Shown here in pieces: positions 18,746-27,980 of a stretch of 64,000 nucleotides of DNA. Numbering within the stretch: position 1 is the stretch's first letter; each line of letters opens with the position of its first letter. This DNA comes from Marinomonas phaeophyticola (GTDB lineage: Bacteria > Pseudomonadota > Gammaproteobacteria > Pseudomonadales > Marinomonadaceae). The position numbers and the translations under genes were made by a program. The notes beneath the pieces are model-generated. The model was not told the origin of the DNA. It saw nothing but the letters and a program-made list of their open reading frames with translations, and made no database searches. The stretch is taken from assembly GCF_026966905.1 (NCBI RefSeq), contig NZ_JAPUBN010000020.1:186001-250000 (forward strand), in the 5' to 3' direction.

Positions 18746-20088
18746 ATGTCAGAAGTACGATTATTAATAGTTGAAGATGATAAAGCCTTAGCTGAAGCGT
18801 TAGAAGATACTCTAATGTTGGAAAATTATGAATGTAAGGTGGCCTATAGTGCTGAGGACGCGATGGTTCTATTGAAAAATAGACCTTTCGATATGGTTAT
18901 ATCAGACATAAATTTACCTGGAGTTGATGGTTACCATTTACTTAAGCATGTCGTCGATATTTATCCAGACTTACCTATTATGTTAATGACAGCTTACGGA
19001 GACATATCTAAAGCCGTTGAAGCGATGCGAGATGGTGCGGTTGATTATCTATTAAAACCATTTCAGGCGAATGAGCTGCTTGCTGTTGTGGCTAAAAATA
19101 CCAAGAGAAGAGCTATTGAAAGTGACTCTCAGCCTATTGCGATGGACAAAGCCAGTATTAATCTATTGAACTTAGCAAAGCGAGTGGCTGTTACTGATTC
19201 AACGGTATTAATTAGCGGCGAGAGTGGTACGGGTAAAGAGGTATTAGCAAACTACATACATCAGAACTCACCGCGATCTTCAGAACCGTTTGTTGCATTA
19301 AATTGTGCTGCGATTCCAGAAAATATGCTAGAAGCGCTTTTGTTCGGTTATGAAAAAGGGGCGTATACTGGTGCTGTGTCTTCTCAGGCAGGCAAGTTTG
19401 AACAGGCGAACGGTGGAACGATTCTGCTTGATGAAATAACCGAAATGGATATAGGTTTACAGGCCAAACTTTTACGCGTTATTCAAGAACAAGAAGTAGA
19501 GCGCTTGGGTGGGAAGAAGCCTATTCCACTAAATATTCGTATTTTAGCGACAACGAACAGAGATCTTGCGGACTATGTGAAAGAGGGGGGTTTAGAGAAG
19601 ATTTGTATTATCGTTTGAATGTATTCCCTCTTAAGTGGCCCCCGATTAGAGAACGTAGAGCGGATATTTTGCCAATTGCCAAAAAAATGTTGGAAAAATA
19701 TGCGCTTAAAATGAGGTTGTCCCAGCCTAAATTGACGCTTGAGGCGCAAAGCAAACTGGAGTCTCATCCTTGGCCTGGGAATGTAAGAGAGCTTGAAAAT
19801 GTCGTTCAGCGGGCATTGATATTATCTATGGATGGAGAGATTGATGTGCAGCAAATTGTTTTTGATGCGATTTCTGCTGAAGACTTGTCTGATAATGAAG
19901 AAATGGATGATAATGCGGCTTCAATTCTTGGGCAGGGTGTTCAACAGCATGAATTTAGAATTATTGCTCAAGCCTTGATTGACAGTAATGGCAAAAGAAA
20001 AGAAGTTGCAGAAAAATTAGGTATTAGTCCAAGAACTTTACGATATAAAATTGCAAAAATGAGAGAGTGTGGCTTAGACGTTGATTGA
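18746..20088 (+). CDS. flrC: Sigma-54 response regulator FlrC/FleR (frameshifted)
   Basis: NtrC-type activator of sigma-54 flagellar promoters. The receiver domain has Asp54 in VISDINLPG and the KPF lysine. The AAA+ domain has Walker A GESGTGKE (about 157), the sigma-54-contacting loop GAYTGA (about 206), and Walker B GGTILLDEI. The frame breaks in a G6 run at 19585-19590. One extra G restores EGGFREDLYYRLNVFPL and gives 447 residues ending in a Fis-type helix-turn-helix (RKEVAEKLGISPRTLRYKI). With the FleQ-like protein lacking AAA+, this is the only sigma-54 activator in the window. Confidence 0.88.
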
Positions 20089-20155
20089 TTTTATATCATA
20101 TTTTTATTGTCTTTGTGCTAAGCTGTTCTAATAGGTAATTTTTAGGGTGGATGCT

Positions 20156-20518
20156 ATGGTCACGAATAGGCCAGACATAAATCAAGTCTTGTCTCAAATG
20201 AGGGACATGCGCTCGCAAGTTCAACAACCAAATGCAATAACTAATCCCATAAGCAAAGTGGGTGATGTTTCTGGTGTTGAAAATGGTATCGAGCGAGCTG
20301 ATTTTTCAGCCATGTTGAAAAATGCAGTGGATAACGTAAATACTCTACAAGCTGAGTCAAAAAATTTGGCTCAATCTTATGAACGTGGAGTTGAAGGTGT
20401 TGATTTGCCTCAGGTAATGATAGGGCTTCAAAAATCCAGTGTTTCTTTTGAAGCAATGACTCAAGTCAGAAATAAGCTTGTTGATGCATACGAAAAAATT
20501 ATGAACATGCCTATTTAA
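20156..20518 (+). CDS. fliE: Flagellar hook-basal body protein FliE
   Basis: Adapter between the MS ring and the proximal rod, exported by the flagellar type III system. The C-terminal two thirds carry the FliE pattern (FSAMLKNAVDNVNTLQAES, VDLPQVMIGLQKSSVSFEAM, VRNKLVDAYEKIMNMPI). From ATG 20156 it has 120 residues, slightly longer than the usual ~105 because of an N-terminal extension; a GTG at 20147 is an alternative start. It opens the fliEFGHIJ unit. No clear sigma-54 or sigma-28 promoter was found in the 67-base gap after flrC. Confidence 0.93.
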   Translation: MVTNRPDINQVLSQMRDMRSQVQQPNAITNPISKVGDVSGVENGIERADFSAMLKNAVDNVNTLQAESKNLAQSYERGVEGVDLPQVMIGLQKSSVSFEAMTQVRNKLVDAYEKIMNMPI

Positions 20519-20544
20519 GTATAATAAATTATTGGCTCTCTTAA

Positions 20545-22212
20545 ATGGATAATGTTTCAGCGCAATCAGATCAAAAGCTTTATGTGGAACTATTAACCGG
20601 CTTTAATAAACTAACTGTTATTAGGCAGTTAGCATTAATGGTCGGTTTAGCTGCGTCTATAGCAATTGGCCTCGCCGCCGTGTTGTGGAACAATGGCACC
20701 GATTATAAGCCTGTATTGAGCAGTATTACGGATTACAACGCCGATCAAATAGTTGAATTACTAACCATCAATAATATTCCTTTTAAACTAGATGAAAATA
20801 CTGGTGCACTGCTAGTCGAGTCAGATTCATATCATTTGGCTCGTTTGAAATTGGCTGGATCAGGAATTGTTCAAGATAATATTGTCGGTATGGAAATTAT
20901 GGATCAAGAGCAAGCTCTTGGTACATCCCAGTTTGTAGAGGGTACGCGTTATCGGCGAGGCTTAGAGGGCGAATTAAGTCGAACAATCACAAGCTTACAA
21001 AGTATTAAGTCCGCTCGTGTTCATTTAGCTATTCCTAAAGAATCTGTATTTGTTCGTGACACTCGTAAACCATCTGCTTCTGTATTTCTTGAACTGTATC
21101 CGGGTCGCCGTCTTGATGCGAGTCAAGTTGATGCCATTGTTAATTTGGTTTCTTCAAGCATTTCTCAATTGAGTCATAAAGACGTAACCGTCGTAGATCA
21201 AAGAGGGACGTTGTTAAGTCAAAAAGATCAAGACTCAGAGCTTTCTATTGCTGGTAAGCAGTTTGATTACACAAGAAAAGTTGAAGATGTGCTATTAAGT
21301 CGAGTGAATAACATCTTAGATCCTGTTATTGGATCTGGGCGATTTAAAGCTGAAGTTTCCGCTGATGTTGATTTTACCTCGGTGGAGCAAACTGACGAGC
21401 AATTTAATCCTGATTTATTGGCTCTTAGAAGTGAGCAAACGTTAAAAGAAAATCGTTCTGGTGTGGCTAATTCTGGCGTTCCTGGAGCACTTACTAATCA
21501 ACCTCCTGGCGCCATTAATGCACCTGAAGTGGCTGATGTTAATGGGGCTGAAGTTGGTGGGAATGGTGCATCTACTCCAGGTCAATCAAGGCAAGAAACC
21601 ACAAGAAATTTTGAATTAGATAGAAGTATTAGTTATACGGTTCGTCAACAAGGCACAATTCGTCGTTTATCTGTTGCAGTTGTTGTAGATGATATTTCTT
21701 CAATCGACCCAGAAACGTCGTTAGTTGTTAGAACTCCGTGGAGTGATGATGAACTACAAAGACTTACTTTATTGGTGCGTGACGCTGTAGGGTTTAACCC
21801 TAATAGGGGGGACAGCATTAATGTTGTTAACACGCCGTTTGCTTTGCCTGAACCGCCAGAAAAAATTGAAGAAGTTCCTTTTTATCAACAAACGTGGTTC
21901 TTAAATTTATTACAGCCCGTTTTGGTCGGGTTCTTTGTGCTATTACTGCTTCTCATTGTTGTTAGACCTATATTGAAGTCTCTTGGTGAACAAAACAAAA
22001 TCGCTGTTGCTGAAGACGCCGAAGCATCTATTTTTGCAGATGAAACGGATGAAATTTCAGATGATCAAGTTTCCCTTGTCAGCGCTGAGGATGTGATGGT
22101 TCCTGGTTCTCCAGAGAAGATTGAAAGGCAGTTGAATGCTATTAGAGGTCTTATTGCAGAAGAACCAGAGCGTGTTGCTCAAGTAGTTAAACAATGGGTA
22201 TTGGAAGAGTAA
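20545..22212 (+). CDS. fliF: Flagellar MS-ring protein FliF
   Basis: Forms the membrane-embedded MS ring that templates the flagellar base. It has 555 residues, with membrane segments at about 31-49 and 455-474. The periplasmic part has the expected ring-building motifs (LKLAGSGIVQDNIVG, RYRRGLEGELSRTI, ARVHLAIPKESVFVRD, PSASVFLEL). A long disordered insert rich in G, N and P (about residues 310-350) is normal for the family. The cytoplasmic C-terminus (about 525-555) provides the FliG-binding site. It is directly followed by fliG after one base. Confidence 0.97.
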   Translation: MDNVSAQSDQKLYVELLTGFNKLTVIRQLALMVGLAASIAIGLAAVLWNNGTDYKPVLSSITDYNADQIVELLTINNIPFKLDENTGALLVESDSYHLARLKLAGSGIVQDNIVGMEIMDQEQALGTSQFVEGTRYRRGLEGELSRTITSLQSIKSARVHLAIPKESVFVRDTRKPSASVFLELYPGRRLDASQVDAIVNLVSSSISQLSHKDVTVVDQRGTLLSQKDQDSELSIAGKQFDYTRKVEDVLLSRVNNILDPVIGSGRFKAEVSADVDFTSVEQTDEQFNPDLLALRSEQTLKENRSGVANSGVPGALTNQPPGAINAPEVADVNGAEVGGNGASTPGQSRQETTRNFELDRSISYTVRQQGTIRRLSVAVVVDDISSIDPETSLVVRTPWSDDELQRLTLLVRDAVGFNPNRGDSINVVNTPFALPEPPEKIEEVPFYQQTWFLNLLQPVLVGFFVLLLLLIVVRPILKSLGEQNKIAVAEDAEASIFADETDEISDDQVSLVSAEDVMVPGSPEKIERQLNAIRGLIAEEPERVAQVVKQWVLEE

Positions 22213-23226
22213 ATGAGCGAAGTCGATGTAGGTTCTGATTTAAGTTCTATTGAAAAAGCCGCCGTCTTGCTTATGTCTCTAGGTGAGTCTGATGCCGCAC
22301 AAATCTTAAAACATATGGGGCCTAAAGAAGTTCAAAAAATTGGTCAAACAATGGCTAAATTAGCAAATGTTCAAAGGCATCAAGTTGAAAAGGTGTTGGA
22401 TGACTTTCTTGTTCTAGTCGGAGATCAAACGGGTTTAGGTTTAGGTGCAGATGGCTATATCCGGAATATGTTAAAAGAGGCTTTAGGGGATGAAAAAGCA
22501 AATAGCTTGATTGATCGTATTCTTTTGGGTGGTAATACGACAGGCTTAGATACGCTGAAATGGATGGAGCCAAGGGCCGTTGCGGATGTTATTAGATATG
22601 AACACCCTCAAATTCAAGCGATTGTGATTTCTTATTTAGATCCTGATCAGGCAGCGGATATACTGGCTAATTTTGATGAACGTGTACGTTTAGATATCGT
22701 GCTCCGAGTTGCTTCATTAGAAACGGTTCAGCCTGCCGCGCTACAAGAATTAAACAATATCCTTGAAAGGCAATTTTCAGGTAATAACTCGACTCAATCA
22801 ACGTCAATTGGCGGAGTTCGAACGGCGGCTAACATTATGAACTTTATCGATAGTTCTGTAGAGGCTGATCTTATGGAGTCTATTCGAGATGTTGATGAGG
22901 ACCTAGCGAATACAATACAGGATATGATGTTTGTATTTGATAACTTAATGGAAGTTGATGACCGCGGTATTCAGGTGATATTGAGAGAGGTTGAATCTGA
23001 AACCTTGATTCTTGCCCTCAAAGGCGCAGATCCTGATATGCAAGAAAAAGTATTTAAAAATATGTCTTCTCGTGCTGCAGATATGTTAAAAGATGATTTA
23101 GAGGCAAAAGGCCCTGTGCGGGTAAGTGAAGTTGAAGTCGCCCAGAAAGAAATACTCGCTGTTGCTCGAAGGCTTGCCGATAATGGTGAGATTGTCTTAG
23201 GCGGTGGTGGCGAGCAGATGGTTTAA
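22213..23226 (+). CDS. fliG: Flagellar motor switch protein FliG
   Basis: C-ring protein that contacts the stator and transmits torque. Its 337 residues are a normal length. N-terminal domain: SSIEKAAVLLMSLGESDAAQILKHMGPKEVQKIG; middle domain with the EHPQ motif (YEHPQIQAIVISYLDPDQAADIL); C-terminal torque helix with conserved charges (FVFDNLMEVDDRGIQVILREVE). Start ATG at 22213 immediately follows the fliF stop, indicating coupling, which fits FliF-FliG co-folding. Confidence 0.98.
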   Translation: MSEVDVGSDLSSIEKAAVLLMSLGESDAAQILKHMGPKEVQKIGQTMAKLANVQRHQVEKVLDDFLVLVGDQTGLGLGADGYIRNMLKEALGDEKANSLIDRILLGGNTTGLDTLKWMEPRAVADVIRYEHPQIQAIVISYLDPDQAADILANFDERVRLDIVLRVASLETVQPAALQELNNILERQFSGNNSTQSTSIGGVRTAANIMNFIDSSVEADLMESIRDVDEDLANTIQDMMFVFDNLMEVDDRGIQVILREVESETLILALKGADPDMQEKVFKNMSSRAADMLKDDLEAKGPVRVSEVEVAQKEILAVARRLADNGEIVLGGGGEQMV

Positions 23227-23230
23227 TTGA

Positions 23231-24139
23231 ATGGGTGATGATGTAAGGAAAGAGGATAAAAAACTGACGGCATATGAACGTTGGGAATTACCATGTCTGC
23301 AAGATGAGAATAAAAAAACCGAAGTTCCACATTCTGGCTTGCTCATAAAAACTGAAGCAACGGTTACTTATGAAGAAATTGATGAGGACGAGCTGGTTTA
23401 TGAACCTTTAACGGCTTCTCAGTTAGAGGAAATACGTTCTGCAGCATATGAGGAAGGGTTTGCTCAGGGGCTTGTAGAAGGCACGAGGGAAGGGATTGAG
23501 CAGGGACGTGTCGAAGGTCTAGAACTCGGAAAAGAGGAAGGGTTTGGCATTGGACAGAAAGAAGGGTTTGAGCTCGGGCACAGCGAAGCAAAAGAGCAAG
23601 CCAATACACAGTTTCAACAAATTGAAATACAGCTCAAGACGTTACTTGACGAACTGATTAGTCCGTTACGCTCGACGCGATCTGCTGTTGAGAAAACACT
23701 TTATTCCACGATTAAGAGATTGATTAATAATATAGTTCAGCTTGAGGTCAGTAATTATGCTACTGAAATTCTTAAGTCTCAACTTAACTTTATATTTGAT
23801 TCAATAGAAGATTACGAGGGTAAAATAAAGCTTTCTCTTAATCCTAAAGATATTGAATTGTTAGACGATTATCAGATTTTTAAGGGTTTTAATCTACATT
23901 TAGAACCATTAGAAACACTAATGTCTGGAGGCTTTATTCTAGAGTCGAAAAACTTTTTCGTAGATGGTTCAATTGATAATCGAATGGAGAAGATTTTTAC
24001 TGAGTTGGAACAACTCGTTGAGCAGATAGACATGGATGAAAAAGAAGTTAATGAACGGCCAGTCAATCTGGCTAATCAGGATGATATCATAACGCCGCTT
24101 AATGAGAAAAGTGATGTAGATAGCAATGATTCTGACTGA
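23231..24139 (+). CDS. fliH: Flagellar assembly protein FliH
   Basis: Regulator of the export ATPase FliI, also docking it to the C ring. The 302-residue protein has a conserved N-terminal segment ([12 protein letters not shown]) that resembles the FliN/FlhA-binding end. A striking GxxxG-type glycine repeat follows at about residues 74-120 ([19 protein letters not shown] and on to LGHSEAKEQ), the known FliH helical repeat. The C-terminal domain holds the family pattern around [11 protein letters not shown]. It is somewhat long owing to an acidic tail. Its end overlaps the fliI start by 14 bases. Confidence 0.92.
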   Translation: MGDDVRKEDKKLTAYERWELPCLQDENKKTEVPHSGLLIKTEATVTYEEIDEDELVYEPLTASQLEEIRSAAYEEGFAQGLVEGTREGIEQGRVEGLELGKEEGFGIGQKEGFELGHSEAKEQANTQFQQIEIQLKTLLDELISPLRSTRSAVEKTLYSTIKRLINNIVQLEVSNYATEILKSQLNFIFDSIEDYEGKIKLSLNPKDIELLDDYQIFKGFNLHLEPLETLMSGGFILESKNFFVDGSIDNRMEKIFTELEQLVEQIDMDEKEVNERPVNLANQDDIITPLNEKSDVDSNDSD

Positions 24140-25444
24140 ACGATTAAATAAACTGGATCAAATAGGTGTTACCTCTTTATCGTCCGTGTTTGAAGGGAAA
24201 ATCACACGTATGGTTGGCTTGACCATGGAAGCGGTCGGTTGCAAGGTGGCCCTTGGTGATTGCTGTGATGTGCAAGTAAAGAAAGGTAGATGGGTCGAGT
24301 CTGAAGTTGTTGGTTTTACTGGTGATCTTACCTACTTAATGCCAACCGAAGCGATTGATGGCATATTGCCTGGAGCAAGAGTTCGACCTATTACTGGAGA
24401 CAGTATGATTCCCGTTGGTGACGAGCTTTTAGGGCGGGTGATTAACGGGCTAGGAAAACCTTTAGATGGTAAAGGGCCGATAAGAACCAAAAATTCCATC
24501 AGTTTGCATACGACAACGATTAACCCTTTGCAAAGAAAGCCTATATCAGAGCCTTTAGATGTAGGAATTAAATCTATCAATAGTCTGTTAACGGTTGGTA
24601 AAGGTCAGCGACTTGGGCTTTTTGCTGGCAGTGGTGTTGGTAAGAGTATGTTGCTTGGGATGATGACTCGTTTTACTGAAGCAGATATTACTATTGTTGG
24701 CTTGATAGGTGAAAGGGGGAGGGAGGTAAAAGAGTTTATTGAGCAAATTTTAGGGGAAGAAGGATTAGCTCACTCGGTTGTTATTGCTTCACCTGCTGAT
24801 GATTCTGCGTTGATGCGCTTACGTGCCGCTATGTTAACGACCAGAATTGCTGAATATTATCGTGACCAAGGTAAAAACGTTTTATTGCTAATGGACTCTC
24901 TCACTCGTTATGCTCAAGCTCAGCGTGAGATAGCGTTATCAGTTGGGGAACCTCCTGCAACCAAAGGTTATCCTCCGTCAGTTTTTTCTAAGTTACCTCA
25001 GCTTGTAGAAAGAGCGGGTAATGGCAAGGATGGGGGGGCTCAATTACGGCATTCTATACTGTATTAACGGAAGGGGATGACCAACAAGACCCTATTGCAG
25101 ATGCGTCAAGAGCAATACTTGATGGACATATTGTACTTTCTCGACGTTTAGCTGAGGAAGGTCATTATCCGGCAATTGATGTAGAAGCCTCTATATCAAG
25201 AGCTATGCCTAATATTGTTAGTGAGGCGCATATGAGTGGAGCCATGAGGGTTAAGCAATTGTATTCTAAGTATCAGCAAAACCAAGACCTGATTGCTATA
25301 GGTGCTTATGTTAAAGGCTCGGACCCTGACACGGATCAGGCAATCAAGCTCATGCCTAATATTAAAAGCTTTTTGCAGCAAGGTCTAAAAGAAAGTTTTA
25401 CCATTGACCAAAGTCTTGAAGAATTAGTGGCTGCCATGACTTGA
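24126..25444 (+). CDS. fliI: Flagellum-specific export ATPase FliI (frameshifted)
   Basis: Hexameric ATPase of the flagellar type III export gate, related to F1-beta. Walker A is [11 protein letters not shown] (near residue 165), with the [14 protein letters not shown] and [19 protein letters not shown] blocks following. The frame ends prematurely at 25067. One extra G in the G7 run at 25032-25038 restores [23 protein letters not shown] and joins the last third ([23 protein letters not shown]), giving 439 residues, as expected. Start: ATG 24126, inside the end of fliH. Confidence 0.9.
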
Positions 25445-25503
25445 TCATATTGGATTGGTGGTTTTTAATTAACTGTTTATATGTATCTGGATAAGGTGAT
25501 TTT

Positions 25504-25940
25504 GTGAAAAAATCCGCTAGAATGCAAATCTTGGTAAACTTGGCAAAGCAAAAGAAAGTGATGTAGCAAAACAACTGGCTATCCAGCAAGCTCAAGTAGA
25601 ATCCGAAAAAGAAAAATTAACTCAGCTAGAAGAATATGCAGAGCAGTATCGCTCAGAGAAAAATTTAATTGGTTTAAATGCATTCCTATCAACAAATTAT
25701 CAGCACTTTGTGGATCGTCTAGGACAGGCTATTGTTCAACAAAAACAGCAAATTGCTCGTGTTGAGCAGCAATCTAATTTTGTTAGGCATCAATGGATAA
25801 AGGCGCGAGGTAAAACAGAAAGCATGGATTGGCTGAAGAAAAAACATTTAACCTCTGAAGAATTAGTTGAAAGTAAAAAAGAACAAGCTCAGAGTGATGA
25901 GTTTGCGATGCAGCGGTTTTTGATATTAAAAAATACTTAA
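25504..25940 (+). CDS. fliJ: Flagellar export chaperone FliJ (frameshifted)
   Basis: Small coiled-coil stalk protein of the export ATPase. From GTG 25504 (after AAGGTGA) the first frame gives MKKSARMQILVNLAKQK and stops at 25566. The -1 frame is open from there to 25940 and encodes the heptad-rich FliJ body (VAKQLAIQQAQVESEKEKL, then YRSEKNLIGLNAFLSTNYQ, then the FVRHQWIKARGK block). One added base between about 25530 and 25553, most likely in AAAA 25550-25553, gives 145 residues, the family length. Position after fliI supports the call. Confidence 0.8.
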
Positions 25941-25963
25941 TTTAATGTATAAGGCCGTTGTTG

Positions 25964-27939
25964 ATGTCATTAGATAAGTCACTAGAGCAAAGTCTGTTTT
26001 TACTCCTAGATGATTTAGAGAATTATGCGGTGCAATATAGAGAATCCCCTTACACGAGTGTTAAATCATTAAAATCTGCGCTCTTTGACATTTACTCTAT
26101 CCTTGATAACCTCACCATTTCTTCCTCTTCTTTTTTTGATTGGTTTTTAAGTAATAAATCATTTTTATTAAGCTCAGCATTTTCTCTTTCAGGCTATAAA
26201 TCTAGTACTGATGCCTTTTTGTTTAGTTTGGTTGATAATTTTCGACAAAATTTGTCATTATTTGGCTTTTATCATCATGAAATAGAGATGAATTCTCCTC
26301 TTCAAGTGCTTCAGATTGATGCTTTAAGCCGTATGCTAACTTCTTTGAAAAAAGAAAAAATCAAAAAAAGTATGTACTCAACGTACAAATCCTCTTCAAA
26401 TTTTAATAGCTATGCTGATGTTACTTTGGTTGTAAATGACTTACTGAATGACCCTAATGTTGTTGAATTTAGCATAACGGGAAGTTTAGAGTATGGGGAA
26501 CGTTTTGTTGCTCAATCTCACAACATTACGATGGAGGTTGCTACTAGTTATTCTCTTCAATTGATTGAAAAAAAATATACACGGCTTAAGTGGAGTGAGA
26601 AAACCATTGAAGATCATGAGGCTAGCTCTTTCTATAAAGACGTTATTAGTTTAATTCAGTTATATGAAAAAGGTAAAAATAATAGATCATCATCTTTTCA
26701 TTTTAATACAGACTTCAGTAATTTTTTATACAAAAGAATCGAGTTGTATCTATCAAAGTACACTGGTCAGGTAAGTGAGTGGGTGCGTGTTTTTCAAAAT
26801 ATTGTTTGTGTGCAAAAACTTGAAAATATTTGTTTGCCTGCTTTTTTAAAAAATGAATTCGGAGCTTTTTTAGACGAAAGAGGAATATTTACTGGTAATA
26901 AAAAAACGCTTTCGTTAGATCGATGGAATGGTAAGTCATATTTTTCTTTATTGCCTTGTCATGATGGAATAGGGGGACTAAATGTCGAATTGACCTCGGC
27001 TGGGTTAGGGGAGATCCCTCTTATACATTCTTATAATTTATTAACCGCGTTTTGTTCTGAAAGCGCTTTTTTATTCGATTATGATTCATTGTATATGGAT
27101 GTGCTAATTGTCATGGTTGAAGGAAGTCGGTACGTTATCCCAAAATATCAGATACAAGACGTTACCTCTTATTGTGATGATTTAGGTAGTAATAAGGCTA
27201 ACTATTTTTATTCTCTTTATAAAGACACATCCGTTCTGACTTTTCGGAAAATTGATTGGACTATTGTTCGAAAAACTGACGTTAATGATCATAAAGATGA
27301 ATGTGATAAGAAGATTGTTTTTATTGCTCAGGCTGATATTGTCTTTGGGGTTGTTTGCGATTTTATGAGTGAGGTGACGATTGCTAGAAAGCTCGACTCA
27401 AATGACACAATAGACTCTTTAGCTGCGTTCTGGTCCACAAGAGAGGGTGAGTTATTGGGGGAGTTTACCCCAATCAATGACCAGACTATTTTAGATGTTG
27501 AGTCTTTAGCGTTAGAATTTACTGGTGAAAGCGAACCTGATCTATGTGATGTATTCTTAATTGGGATTTTTGAAGACACTGTTTTCGCAATAGAAAAAGG
27601 GGTGTCTTGTTCAATTGAAAATACAGCTTTAGATGGCGTTTATGAGCTAGGTTCACCATCAATCCAACGTTATTATATTCCTTACGAAGGAAAAGTTTAT
27701 CCAGTGGTGAACCTTTTAGATGATATAGATGATATAGATGAAAGAATGATTCAGCGAGGTAGTTTTATTTTTTTCACGATAAGGATAAGCAGTTTGCTCT
27801 TTACTTTTCATCTGTTCGTTATGATGATTTGGTTGTGACTCTTGATGGTAATAAGGTGAAGTTATGGGATTCCTTGTTGGGTTGCTCCTCTGGTTTGTGT
27901 GAAAATAGAAAAATGAATGTGATATCAAGGTCAAGTTAA
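25964..27939 (+). CDS. Degenerate CheA-like protein, unknown function (frameshifted)
   Basis: Not a known flagellar gene. From ATG 25964 (AAGG upstream) to 27939 it gives 658 residues once one T is added to the T7 run at 27768-27774; the restored tail reads on as FFHDKDKQFALYFSS. The C-terminal half resembles CheA: a GIGGLNVELTSAGLGEI segment like the end of the CheA ATPase domain (GVGMDVV... in CheA), then two CheW-like folds (VLIVMVEGSRYVIPKYQIQDV at about 380; DLCDVFLIGIFEDTVFAIE and YEGKVYPVVNLLDD at about 535-600). No HPt histidine motif, no CheA N box and no GTG lid are seen, so kinase activity is unlikely. It lies between fliJ and fliK, followed by a receptor-like gene. The CheA link rests on my reading of patterns, not a search. 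Confidence 0.6.
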
Positions 27940-27980
27940 TAGGGTCAGTCTTCACTAAATTAACATTAAGAAAATATATT

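Noticed and set aside
25032..25038. Poly-G tracts in fliI and flrC as phase-variation switches
   Set aside because: Tracts of six and seven G are short for that, and the same kind of break also affects A, T and C runs in biotin and transport genes, so a general sequencing cause is simpler.
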